A stretch of DNA of 64,000 nt. Source: Pleurotus djamor (taxonomy: Eukaryota > Basidiomycota > Agaricomycetes > Agaricales > Pleurotaceae). Made by a program: the position numbers and the translations under genes. The notes beneath the pieces are model-generated. The model saw only the letters and a program-made list of their open reading frames with translations. It made no database searches and was not told the origin of the DNA. Positions 45,130 to 54,172 of this stretch are shown piece by piece; position 1 is the stretch's first letter, and each line of letters begins with the position of its first letter. The stretch spans positions 16,639-80,638 of the forward strand of contig JAPEVF010000172.1 of assembly GCA_029747585.1 (NCBI GenBank), read 5' to 3'.

Positions 45130-48100
45130 CTAAGCAAACTCGATTTGCACGTCGTTAGGGGGTTTTCCCTTTCCAAGGGGTAGGTCTTTGACATCTAAGA
45201 TGCCGAAGAGGTCCAAGTAGGCTTGCATGGCGTGGAGCTGAGAGATTTGGTGATAAGGTAACCAGGTCATATCGCCGGATCGCCATTTTAACTCGAAGAG
45301 AGCGTTCGAGCCCTTGCCAGAGTGAGAAACAATCTCGTCGGCGGCCCATTCAAGGTCGTCATCGTTGATCTCGAATAGTTCATCATTAAGGCGGCCGGGG
45401 AAGAGGCGATCGTCATTGGGTACGTGGATTCGAAGAAGAGAGGAGTGAAAACCATTGTGAATTCCTCGTTTCACGAGGCGAGGGGGTAGCTCTAGTGCAA
45501 AATTATCGCCACCCTTGGCCTTAGTGATCTTGTAAGGTCCGACGAATTTTGGTAGTAGCTTGCGGGTTAAACCCTTAGGAAATTTGAGGTTTTCGGTTGA
45601 CAGATAGACCAGATCTCCAACAACGAAGGGTGCTGGACGCCGCTTGTTATTGGCGTCGCGAGTTTGTTTAACACGAGCCGCGAGGATTGAGTCGTGAGCT
45701 GCGATGATAGCTAGACGTTGTCGTTCGGCGAAGATACGAACTCCAGGGTATTCGTTCGTGGGTGGTTCGTTCCAGATGAGAGATCGGGGTAGTCGGCCGT
45801 AGTTCAAGAAGAAGGGAGAGTAGCCCGTCGATCCCGACTTAGCCATGTTGATTGCAAATTCAATGGCAGGGAGCTTGGTCACCCAGTCCTTCTGGCTAGG
45901 AGAGATACATTGGCGAATCATCTGGGTGATGGTTCGATTGGCCCGCTCGGTTGCTCCATCCGTCTGGGGGTGGTACGCGCTTGACATTCGAAGCTCGGTC
46001 CCTATGAGCTCGTGGAGCCGTTTCCAGAATCTACTGGTGAACCAAACGTCGCGGTCACTAACAATGAAAGAAGGGAGACCATGGAGTCGATAAATCCGGT
46101 CGAAAAGTAATTCCGCAACTTGGATAGCTGTGTAAGTCGTTCTGCTAGGTACGAGGTGGACCATGGCTGATAGCAGGTCAATTACGACCGTGATAGAGTC
46201 GTAGGACGCGTCTCTGTCCTTCGATTCGGTGAGTGGTCCCACGAAGTCCATCCCGATGGCTTCCCATGGGCGTGTGGCGATAGGCATGGTGTTGAGAAGC
46301 CCGTACGGTCGTTGATTGTCCGGTTTCGTACGTTTACAACGCATACACGACTCGCAATACGCCTGAGTGTCCTTGGCCATTTCTTTCCACCACACATGGT
46401 CTCGCAGGTAGTCCAATGTTTTCCTATAACCCAGGTGAGCCAAGAGTGTGTGGGCTTCTGCTATGACAATCTCACGAACGTTGCGGTCTCGCACCATGAT
46501 GTGGGGAATGCATAGGCGTCGTTCCTTCCCAACTATCAGGTAAACCAAGTTGTTTTTGACCTCGAAGTTCCTAAACTCATTTGGTCGGTCGATTATAGAC
46601 TTGAAAACCGTATCCTTCGAGTATTGACCTTTGAGTTCCTTTTCTAGGTCGATACCGCCGATGCTTTCTCGTACAACTTCGTTGAAGGTGAATGGAGGGG
46701 GGTTGATAGACGAGTTTGGTGGTCCGGCGGCCTCTGTGTTAGAATTAGGCGCGTCTTCAGGGTCGACTGAGAGGTTACTGACTGGTTCAGTCTGCTTCTC
46801 TTTTCCTTTAGCTGCCTGACTGCGAGTCTTTGGTCCTTTTTGCGTCGTCGTCGATGAGGAGGATGAGGAATTTGCTTGTGTGTCCGTATTCCCGCCCTCC
46901 TTTCGTTCTCGTGGGCCATGAAGAACGAAATTCGATCTCCCAAACCGCTTCGAGAACTCCGCGCTAGTCTCGACCCTGGGCACCGCGCCCATAACGGTTA
47001 CGTCTACCGTTGATGACTCCGCGGAGGTAGAGAGAGTGGAAGTAGAGGGGACCGATGCCATCAAGGCTTCCTTACCCACGTAAAGTGCCACGGAAGTGAG
47101 CATCGTGGGGTCATGCTTCCCCTCCACCACGTCGTGGTACGAATATTCACTTCTCGCCCTCCGCGTCCCCTTTGCATCATTCGAGTAGATCCTCGAGAGT
47201 GCGTCGCTCAATACATTTTCTTCGCCGGGGATGTACACGGGCTCGAAGTCGAATTCGCCTATTTTTTCTATCCAACGAGCCTGCCTACCGGAGAGGTTCG
47301 GTTGCTTCAGAATGTGCGTCAGTCCCTTATGATCAGTCAACCACTTGAACTTGGTTCCTTGTAGGATATCCCGGTGCCGAAGCATAGACTCGACGCCGGC
47401 GAAAAGCTCAAGCTCGTGCACCGGGTAGTTCTGCTGTGCTGAGTCCAGCTTAGCGGAGTAGAAGGCCGCCACCTTTGCATTTTTCCAGTCATCACCCTGG
47501 GCTACAACGCCAGAAATACCTGTCGCACTCGCGTCCGTAATCAACCAAATCTGAGGTGCGTCATCTCCATAGACCAGGGGCTTGCGCTTATGGTCTCTCC
47601 AAATTTGTAGTTTGTTCTTCACGTCCTCGAACGCGCGTTGGTGGGTAAACTCCCATCGGAAGGGTACCGTGTCCCCGGTAAGCGAAGACAAAACTCCCAT
47701 GGGTATTCTAATCCCTTCCGCGTTGTCCGCCAGGTATCCCACCGCTCCCAGGAATCCACGCAAGAGATCCCTGTTGGTGGGAGTTTTCCATTTCAGAACG
47801 GAATCAACCTTTGCGGGGTCCATTCGGATACCTTCGTTGTCTACGATATGTCCCAGGACGTCGACTTCTTTCACAAGGAACTTCATCTTCTTTTCCGATA
47901 GGTATAGTTTCTCTCTTTTCAGAACGTCAAGAACAGTCTTAACATGCCTGATATGCTCTTCCAGGGAATCTGAGTACACGTATAAGTCATCCAGGTAGCA
48001 ATCCATGAACTTACCCAGATAAGGCGCAAAGATATGATTCATCAATGCTTGGTAAGTGGCGGGACCGTTGCAGTCACCCTGCTGCAATACATGACTCACG

Positions 48101-51100
48101 ATTGTGCCATTAGGTGTTGCCACCGTCGTACGGCATACATGCGCAGGTATAATTCTAATCTGCTCGTAAGCGTCACAACCATCTAAGACGGTCACGTAGA
48201 TATGTCTGGCTACCCGGCGGCAGATACCCTCAATGTACGGCAGCGGCGAAGCCATTTTCACTGTATTCGCATTTCTTTCGCGTAAGTCGAACACGGTTCG
48301 TAGCGATTGAGTGCCCGGCTTATAAATTAGTAGCATAGGGACTGCATTACCGGCATTGGTGACCTCCCATCGCCCGGACCGTGTGTAGGCCTCCCATTTC
48401 TCGTTCCACTGTTCCCTCAGGGCGTCGGGGCATCGGGACGGTCTCCAATGATAAACTTTGTTTTCGTCGATTAATGGAATAGTATGGTTTATAGCACGAA
48501 GGGGAGGGAGCGGAGTATCAGCTGCTCGTGCGCATACTGGTCTGGCGTACTCACGTAAGTGTTCTCTCGCCTTTTCCAGGTTCTCATCCACTATTTGCAT
48601 TGACTTCGACGAAATCTTAGTTACTTCGGGCCCCCTAAGGGGTAAAGGAGTCGCCGATCCAACGACCAATCTAGGTGGGTTGACTCCGAACATGACTTTA
48701 TGTTGAAACAACCAGGGAGTCCCAAGTATCAGGTCGTAGTTCGCAATATTAGCCACGTCGAAATATCTCTCAAGATCTATATTTTGGTACTTGAAGTTGA
48801 CACGGCAGCCGTGATTAATCTTCGATCGTGAACCTTGGACGGCGAGCTGCACTACTAATGGTGATGTCAACTCTATTTTCTTAATCTTGAGTTGGTCCAC
48901 TAAGGTTGTCGAAATGAAGTCTCCCAAAGAACCGGAGTCTATCAGGGCTTTGGCTGGGTGGCCATTTATATACACAGTGACTACTACAGGACGCGGGACG
49001 GCTCTACTAGGGTCTTTGAGGCGGGTGGTGTTCCTTTGGACTGCGGCGTAAGTTCCTCTCTCGACCTGTTGGGCGTTTAGTTCTAATTGATCTTCGAATC
49101 CAATTATAGACATACCTGCTAGCCCCATTTCCTCTAATAAGTCAGAACTCTCGCCCTCCGCCTCCTCACCTACCGAATCATCATCGCCGTCGCTCTCATC
49201 GTCGTCTACGTCCTCGTCACTGATGGCCATCATCCGGAACCGCTCTTCGTAGATCTCGGTAAGGTTTCGATTGTACCAGCGGGGTAAGTCCAATTTGGGA
49301 TCGGTTAGGACGTTTCGATCCACCTCGAACCTATGAAGTGGGTCCATCTTTTTGGTGGTGTACGCATCTGCTAAATACGGGGCATGTTCCTGAAGGAAGA
49401 GGCCAACCGATTCGCCTAAGTGATCTATAATGCCTGCGTAACCCTTGTATCGTTCGGCGTACTTACAATGCTTCTTGAACGCGAGGCAACAATTGATCGC
49501 GTACCACCATGGTAAGTTAAAATTCGGCGTAGAGAGGCTTTTATACTTAATAGTGCTCGCGCGGTAGCCTTGACAAGAGTCTTCGATCACAACGTCTTCG
49601 TCGCTGACGCGCGTGATTAGGAAACGGTGAGACTTGTCCTCTTTGAATCCGAATTCTTCGTCACCTGGGAAATTGACCTTCTCGCCGACTTCGTTTAGGC
49701 TCGCGGTATGGGAGTAAATAACGGGGTCGTCCATCGTGCAATAAGGCTGACGTTCCCGCTCAGAGAAGGGAGCAATCTCGAGGTCGTCGTCGTCATCACT
49801 GGAATAGCAATCGTAGATGTCGTCAAACGTGTCTATGGCTTCGACCACCTCGAACGCTTCGTCACCTTCCATAACGGGTCGGATAGCGTTAAGAGGCAAT
49901 TCCTGCAGGACCTCGTCGTCGTCGTCACCAACCAAGGTCTCGTGTTCTTCAAAGTCGATGCCTATGCTATGAGACGGAATTCCGGGGGGTCCTTGACTAT
50001 TTCGTGAGCTCAATCCTTCTGACTTGGGGCAGTGTTTGGACTGATGACCGATTTCCTTGCAGGTGAAGCATCTATTCTCCTTGCGACACCTTTCAATCTC
50101 TTCAGGAGATGCGCGGTTAGGAGTCTTAGGGGTGCGGTTGTCTCTACCTTGCGCGTTAGGACGCTTTTGCTGATTACCACTACCAGAGGCATTATTACGA
50201 CGATCATCACGATTACTCGAAGTATTAGAAGACCCGGTCTGGGAACTTTGACCAGTCCCGGAAGTGGTGCCAGACTGCTGCTCGTTTCGGTTACGGAAGT
50301 TTGCGGACCGTTGCTGTCGTCGATCGCCTCGACCATCTTTCGCGGAATCTTTGCCTTGGACGAACGAAGATATCCTAGCGTTGGACGCTGCCAGTTCAAT
50401 CTCGCGAGCTCTCTTCACAATCTTATCCCAAGGGGAGTTAGAACTTAGGGGTGTCTCTCCTATTTTGAGCCTAAGCTCGGTGTTGAACCCCTGGAAGAGT
50501 CTCGCGGAACGATCACGTTTGCTAAAGGTACCTACCAGATCCATCTTTTGCTTCTTCAAAGAGACGTACTCATTGACACTCATACGTCCTTGAACCAGGC
50601 TGTCGGCTTCTTGTCGCAAACGATCAATGTAATTAGCCGGGAAGCATGCGTCCAGTAAACCATCGAAGAATTTACTTAGAGTCCACTTCTTGGGCTCGGT
50701 GATGACATTCTGCGCGTAGAACATGTAGGCCTTTCCTTCCAACAATGTAGCCACCTTTCTCAGCTGATGTTCTTTCCCTACGCGCCCTTCTTGAAGCCAG
50801 GATCGAGTATCGCTTGCAAACCGATGGAACAGGATCATGTCAGGGTCACCGTTGTACTTGCGCGGGGTTATCGGCTTGAGTAAGGACTTCTTGGACTTAT
50901 GCTTGCGTTCCTTTCGACTCTTACGGTGGCGCTTCTTTTCTTTAGATCCATGTCTCTTCTTCTTATTTCGGCGTTTGCGATCCTTCTTCCTTCGGCGTTC
51001 GCGATCCGAATCTGATTCGTCGTCGTCATCGCTATCACTATCCGAGGACGAGTCCGAATCCGACGAGTCGCTGTCGCTGCTGCTGCTGTCACTTGAACCA

Positions 51101-52191
51101 GAATCAGAGGATGATTCGCTCGGTTCGGAATCCGAAGAACTCGAGCTATCATTGTCCGAGCTGGAGTCCGAATCGGAGCTCGAGCTGCTGGATGACTTAT
51201 GCGACGAGGGTTCGAAGTCACTGTCAGAGTCCTCGCTTTCTTCTCGAAGCAATTTACCCAGGTAGCTGCGCTTTGGGATCTGTTTACTCGGGAGTAGGCT
51301 GATATTCTTTGAGTTCGAGCTACCTTTCTTTTTCTTAGAGGTCTTTTTAGCGGACTTCTTACTTTTCTTACCACGAGAGGAGGTCTTAGGGGAAAGGGGT
51401 TCCTCGTGAGTGCCCATAACGCTGGCTTCGACAGTGTTCCTCAGGTACTGGTTGTCATCCCTGAGTCTGTTGTTTTCAGCTTCGAGCTGATCCATTCTAG
51501 CTTGCATCTGCCGAAGAATATTAGTATTTTCGTCTTCATCGGGATCGTCTACTGGATCCTGTGGCGCGACATCTGGCATATGAGGAGGTCTGTGTCTTTC
51601 GAACATGGCCGCCTGTCCGTTTGGGTCGAAGTTGGACAAGTCGGGAGCCTTACCCTTGTCGACGCGTGGTGCGGCGTTATTATTTTCTTGGCTGACATCA
51701 CGCTGACTGGCATCTTGTTCTAGAACCTCACTGAATCTATTATTCCAGCGTTGGTACATGGCACGCTCGTGTGGCGTAAGCTTTTTTGGAGGTGGTACTC
51801 TTGTTTCAGAAGTACCCATGGGATTACTCGGAGAGTCTACCGGACCAGGTGCGCTAGGTCCTTTTTTGCGTGAAACTTGAACCCAAGGTCCATCCGTCGT
51901 TTCAGGATCCGGACTCGCGGTACCGCTATCTCGTGGCTCGGTGGTCCTTTCACTTGGAGCAGGGGTATTCTCATCCCTAAAATCACCTGGCAGGCGACGC
52001 TCGATGGAGACATCTCCCGGACCTACTTGTCCGGAAGGTACGCTTGCCGCCCTTGGAACGTTCTTGGCGACAGAGGCATCTGGAGTTTCCGGTACCTCGG
52101 TTAACTCAGTCGACTCACTACTAATCGACTTACGACTATCTACAACTACTTTCGGCGCTTTCGCCGCCTTACTACGAGTCTCAGCTACCAT
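45130..52191 (-). CDS. Ty3/Gypsy gag-pol polyprotein (2353 aa)
   Basis: One uninterrupted frame. Gag: a Ser/Asp/Lys-rich segment at residues ~300-440, then the retrotransposon gag domain (PRKYNGDPDMILFHRFASDT..) and a CCHC knuckle near 700 (CFTCKEIGHQSKHC). Protease: ALIDSGSLGDFIS near 1080 (DSG in place of DTG). Reverse transcriptase: VFDLRERNANTVK, GDCNGPATYQALMNHIF and CYLDDLYVYS near 1400. RNase H: WLITDASATGISGVVAQ near 1550. Integrase: an HHCC finger near 1900 (HLGYRK..CESCMRCK), then MDFVGPL, VSDRDVWFTS and the HPQTDGATERANRT block. The C-terminus has a chromodomain-like FELKWRSGDMTWLPYHQI. RT, RNase H, integrase order marks Ty3/Gypsy. The start at 52191 assumes a spliced leader. An unspliced start at 52236 adds 15 residues. 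Confidence 0.95.
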   Translation of the reverse strand: MVAETRSKAAKAPKVVVDSRKSISSESTELTEVPETPDASVAKNVPRAASVPSGQVGPGDVSIERRLPGDFRDENTPAPSERTTEPRDSGTASPDPETTDGPWVQVSRKKGPSAPGPVDSPSNPMGTSETRVPPPKKLTPHERAMYQRWNNRFSEVLEQDASQRDVSQENNNAAPRVDKGKAPDLSNFDPNGQAAMFERHRPPHMPDVAPQDPVDDPDEDENTNILRQMQARMDQLEAENNRLRDDNQYLRNTVEASVMGTHEEPLSPKTSSRGKKSKKSAKKTSKKKKGSSNSKNISLLPSKQIPKRSYLGKLLREESEDSDSDFEPSSHKSSSSSSSDSDSSSDNDSSSSSDSEPSESSSDSGSSDSSSSDSDSSDSDSSSDSDSDDDDESDSDRERRRKKDRKRRNKKKRHGSKEKKRHRKSRKERKHKSKKSLLKPITPRKYNGDPDMILFHRFASDTRSWLQEGRVGKEHQLRKVATLLEGKAYMFYAQNVITEPKKWTLSKFFDGLLDACFPANYIDRLRQEADSLVQGRMSVNEYVSLKKQKMDLVGTFSKRDRSARLFQGFNTELRLKIGETPLSSNSPWDKIVKRAREIELAASNARISSFVQGKDSAKDGRGDRRQQRSANFRNRNEQQSGTTSGTGQSSQTGSSNTSSNRDDRRNNASGSGNQQKRPNAQGRDNRTPKTPNRASPEEIERCRKENRCFTCKEIGHQSKHCPKSEGLSSRNSQGPPGIPSHSIGIDFEEHETLVGDDDDEVLQELPLNAIRPVMEGDEAFEVVEAIDTFDDIYDCYSSDDDDDLEIAPFSERERQPYCTMDDPVIYSHTASLNEVGEKVNFPGDEEFGFKEDKSHRFLITRVSDEDVVIEDSCQGYRASTIKYKSLSTPNFNLPWWYAINCCLAFKKHCKYAERYKGYAGIIDHLGESVGLFLQEHAPYLADAYTTKKMDPLHRFEVDRNVLTDPKLDLPRWYNRNLTEIYEERFRMMAISDEDVDDDESDGDDDSVGEEAEGESSDLLEEMGLAGMSIIGFEDQLELNAQQVERGTYAAVQRNTTRLKDPSRAVPRPVVVTVYINGHPAKALIDSGSLGDFISTTLVDQLKIKKIELTSPLVVQLAVQGSRSKINHGCRVNFKYQNIDLERYFDVANIANYDLILGTPWLFQHKVMFGVNPPRLVVGSATPLPLRGPEVTKISSKSMQIVDENLEKAREHLREYARPVCARAADTPLPPLRAINHTIPLIDENKVYHWRPSRCPDALREQWNEKWEAYTRSGRWEVTNAGNAVPMLLIYKPGTQSLRTVFDLRERNANTVKMASPLPYIEGICRRVARHIYVTVLDGCDAYEQIRIIPAHVCRTTVATPNGTIVSHVLQQGDCNGPATYQALMNHIFAPYLGKFMDCYLDDLYVYSDSLEEHIRHVKTVLDVLKREKLYLSEKKMKFLVKEVDVLGHIVDNEGIRMDPAKVDSVLKWKTPTNRDLLRGFLGAVGYLADNAEGIRIPMGVLSSLTGDTVPFRWEFTHQRAFEDVKNKLQIWRDHKRKPLVYGDDAPQIWLITDASATGISGVVAQGDDWKNAKVAAFYSAKLDSAQQNYPVHELELFAGVESMLRHRDILQGTKFKWLTDHKGLTHILKQPNLSGRQARWIEKIGEFDFEPVYIPGEENVLSDALSRIYSNDAKGTRRARSEYSYHDVVEGKHDPTMLTSVALYVGKEALMASVPSTSTLSTSAESSTVDVTVMGAVPRVETSAEFSKRFGRSNFVLHGPRERKEGGNTDTQANSSSSSSTTTQKGPKTRSQAAKGKEKQTEPVSNLSVDPEDAPNSNTEAAGPPNSSINPPPFTFNEVVRESIGGIDLEKELKGQYSKDTVFKSIIDRPNEFRNFEVKNNLVYLIVGKERRLCIPHIMVRDRNVREIVIAEAHTLLAHLGYRKTLDYLRDHVWWKEMAKDTQAYCESCMRCKRTKPDNQRPYGLLNTMPIATRPWEAIGMDFVGPLTESKDRDASYDSITVVIDLLSAMVHLVPSRTTYTAIQVAELLFDRIYRLHGLPSFIVSDRDVWFTSRFWKRLHELIGTELRMSSAYHPQTDGATERANRTITQMIRQCISPSQKDWVTKLPAIEFAINMAKSGSTGYSPFFLNYGRLPRSLIWNEPPTNEYPGVRIFAERQRLAIIAAHDSILAARVKQTRDANNKRRPAPFVVGDLVYLSTENLKFPKGLTRKLLPKFVGPYKITKAKGGDNFALELPPRLVKRGIHNGFHSSLLRIHVPNDDRLFPGRLNDELFEINDDDLEWAADEIVSHSGKGSNALFELKWRSGDMTWLPYHQISQLHAMQAYLDLFGILDVKDLPLGKGKPPNDVQIEFA

Positions 52192-52193
52192 AT

Positions 52194-52236
52194 CTAGAAA
52201 TATAGTAAGTTTGGGAAAATTTGAAAGGTTACTCAC
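52194..52236 (-). other. Probable leader intron upstream of gag
   Basis: On the element strand GTGAGT..CTTACTATATTTCTAG, 43 bp, ends two bases before the chosen ATG. Donor, branch-like CTTAC and acceptor are all good. It is short but in range for this genome. Confidence 0.5.
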
Positions 52237-52345
52237 GTTAATGAGTGTTTTGAGGTGCCGAGGATTCTCAGAGGGCCAATCTGAGGAGTACCAAATGGCG
52301 AGGGGTTTTTGAAGTGGGTTAGTACGGTTGGTACTGTCAAAAATA

Positions 52346-52645
52346 TGTAACGTTTGCTCTTAGGAGAGGTAACGTGACACGATAGGGGAATATGGGAAAG
52401 ACTCAAGCACCAGAAATGACAGGGATAAACCGTATCGATTTTGGGGAGTCTGAAGGACTCGATAACAAAGTACGTAGACTATAAATACGTAGGAAGCTAT
52501 GAAGTCCTAAAGTAGATAACTAGTCTCGTGAAACGACAGACATGAGGTGCTCGGAATGGATGGGGAAGTCGAGATTAGCGATGAGCTACCGTAGGAAAAA
52601 GGAGGTAAGTATAGAATAGGAAAGTAAAGCGCTCGCGTCGTTACA
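52346..52645 (-). repeat. 5' LTR of the Gypsy element (300 bp)
   Basis: By eye identical to 33877-34176 over all 300 positions. It acts as the promoter end because gag-pol is on the minus strand just inside it. Confidence 0.95.
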
Positions 52646-52650
52646 ATCCG
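52646..52650. repeat. Target-site duplication of the Gypsy element (right)
   Basis: ATCCG, matching 33872-33876. Confidence 0.9.
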
Positions 52651-53525
52651 GAACCTGGATTATCTTGAGACAACCCAGATATGTACTCCGAGTCGCGTTC
52701 CAAGATCGCCCCACTTCGTTCATTGATGAAATTGATGAGAAGTTGGAAGTTCAAACGTGCTAGAGCGTAACTTGGAAGTAGGTAAGACTGAGGTTGGACT
52801 GGGGCCTTGAGGATTCGAACTATGGAAGGCAGTCTGAGTCACGCGTGGCGCACGGCGTGACAGTCACTAGGAGTCAACTCAGGGGTAGGCTGGACTTCAG
52901 CTTCATGCATCATTCCCGGACGCTTGAACGTTTAAAGCTTTATGAGAATTAGTCGACTACATTGGCGAGGACGCGCTGACGCTGCACAGACTCCTTCAAA
53001 TCCATTAATTATAACAGAAATACCCAGAAAAGCCCTTCGCCATCCTGAGCAGCGTCCCTGAGACTCCTTGATTTGGTTTCTGGGAAACGACAAAGACATA
53101 CTTGTTGATACACTGCCCAAGAATCTTGGATATGCAGCTATTGCCCCTCTATGAAGGTCTCTGAGAGCTGGAATGTGGATTACTGCACCGTGTCCCCCTA
53201 GTCTGGCCAAGGTTCGACCTCATCAAGATTGACTGAACTTTGCTCGCAGTCGCTCCATGCTTCGTGGGTTCGCATCACGGAGGTAAAATTAACGGGACCT
53301 ACTTGATCAAACACGAAACTGGGCGGTAAAAAGAACAAGAACAACAAGCGACCATGTTTCACCCCAGTATGGTAAGTCGGAACGATGGACCACCGGTTCA
53401 CGGGTATAAAGACATGGAAATCCCGTAATGGACAGGGAAATCATCCTCCTCGTTGCTCTGCTAAACCTGTGTGAGTTTCCCCCCGCATTCGATTCCCCTA
53501 GCCCCTCATCATCTTCGTCTCCAGA
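52651..53525. other. Intergenic, former upstream region of the acyltransferase
   Basis: No gene is supported. Before the retrotransposon arrived this DNA was contiguous with 33871 and so belonged to the acyltransferase upstream region. Minus-strand ORFs here have no recognisable motifs. Confidence 0.4.
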
Positions 53526-53945
53526 ATGGCTGCGAATCCCTCCAACGAACAACCAAAGTCTCTCGCAGACTTGGTCCTTGATCCCAAGGCCTACTCTGCT
53601 ATCCTTCGTGCGCAGGATGGCCACCATCAAGGCGCAGCTGCGGATGTACGGTCGTCGAAAGCCAGTGCGAACTTGGACGCACACCCCTCGACAACCTCTT
53701 CGTCCCGTCCAAACATCTCTTTAACCGACTTAATTCTCAACAACGTCACATACGATGCTATCTTAGCATCAAGCACGAAGGGTCTGTCGATGAAGGGGGA
53801 TCTCGAGCATCCGTCAGTGGTAGCAGCAACACCACTCAGCGCCACCTTCCCTCCTCCCAATACCCCAATCGACGCATCGGCTTCCCAACAAAGATCGCTT
53901 GAACAAGTAATGGAGGAAGCCATTCGAGTGAATTCAAGCAAATGA
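53526..53945 (+). CDS. Small hypothetical protein with an internal repeat (139 aa)
   Basis: A single ORF from ATG 53526. It has two copies of one short motif: SLADLVLDPKAYSAILRAQ at residues ~12-30 and SLTDLILNNVTYDAILASS at ~65-83 (S-L-x-D-L-[VI]-L-x-x-x-x-Y-x-A-I-L). They are separated by Ala/Ser/His-rich linkers, followed by a helical end (RSLEQVMEEAIRVNSS). The repeat conservation favours real coding. Function unknown. An upstream exon cannot be excluded because CCAG precedes the ATG. Confidence 0.6.
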   Translation: MAANPSNEQPKSLADLVLDPKAYSAILRAQDGHHQGAAADVRSSKASANLDAHPSTTSSSRPNISLTDLILNNVTYDAILASSTKGLSMKGDLEHPSVVAATPLSATFPPPNTPIDASASQQRSLEQVMEEAIRVNSSK

Positions 53946-54172
53946 TGAATCTGACGGTGGGCGATGACTCAGATGTTCGAGTGGAATTCGAGTCGGATTG
54001 GAGAACAAGGCGGCTCAGTGGACGGTGCTTGTGAGTTCAAGTGGATTGAAATGCTATTGAAGTTCCAAGTGTGGGCATAATGTGTACAATACAGTGTATC
54101 ATAATACTTTTCTTTGTGGGTATCTGAAATGACGATATAGTCTTTGGTATACAAGAAAGAACGGAAACCACC

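Larger units (their letters stand above)
33877..52645 (-). mobile_element. Ty3/Gypsy LTR retrotransposon, full-length, with nested KDZ element
   Basis: Two identical 300-bp LTRs, a 5-bp duplication (ATCCG) on both sides, a 2353-codon gag-pol ORF and a third ORF, all on the minus strand. Total length is 18,769 bp, of which 9,552 bp is a later insertion (KDZ element plus one duplicated 8-bp site), leaving about 9.2 kb of original element. LTR identity and an unbroken gag-pol frame point to a very recent, possibly active copy. No classic tRNA primer site starting TGG is visible right after the 5' LTR (element strand TATTTTTGACAGTACC), so the priming mechanism is unclear. Confidence 0.95.

Noticed and set aside
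50837..51265. Plus-strand Leu/Ser/Glu-rich ORF of 142 codons
   Set aside because: It is the complement of the Ser/Asp/Lys-rich low-complexity part of Gag.
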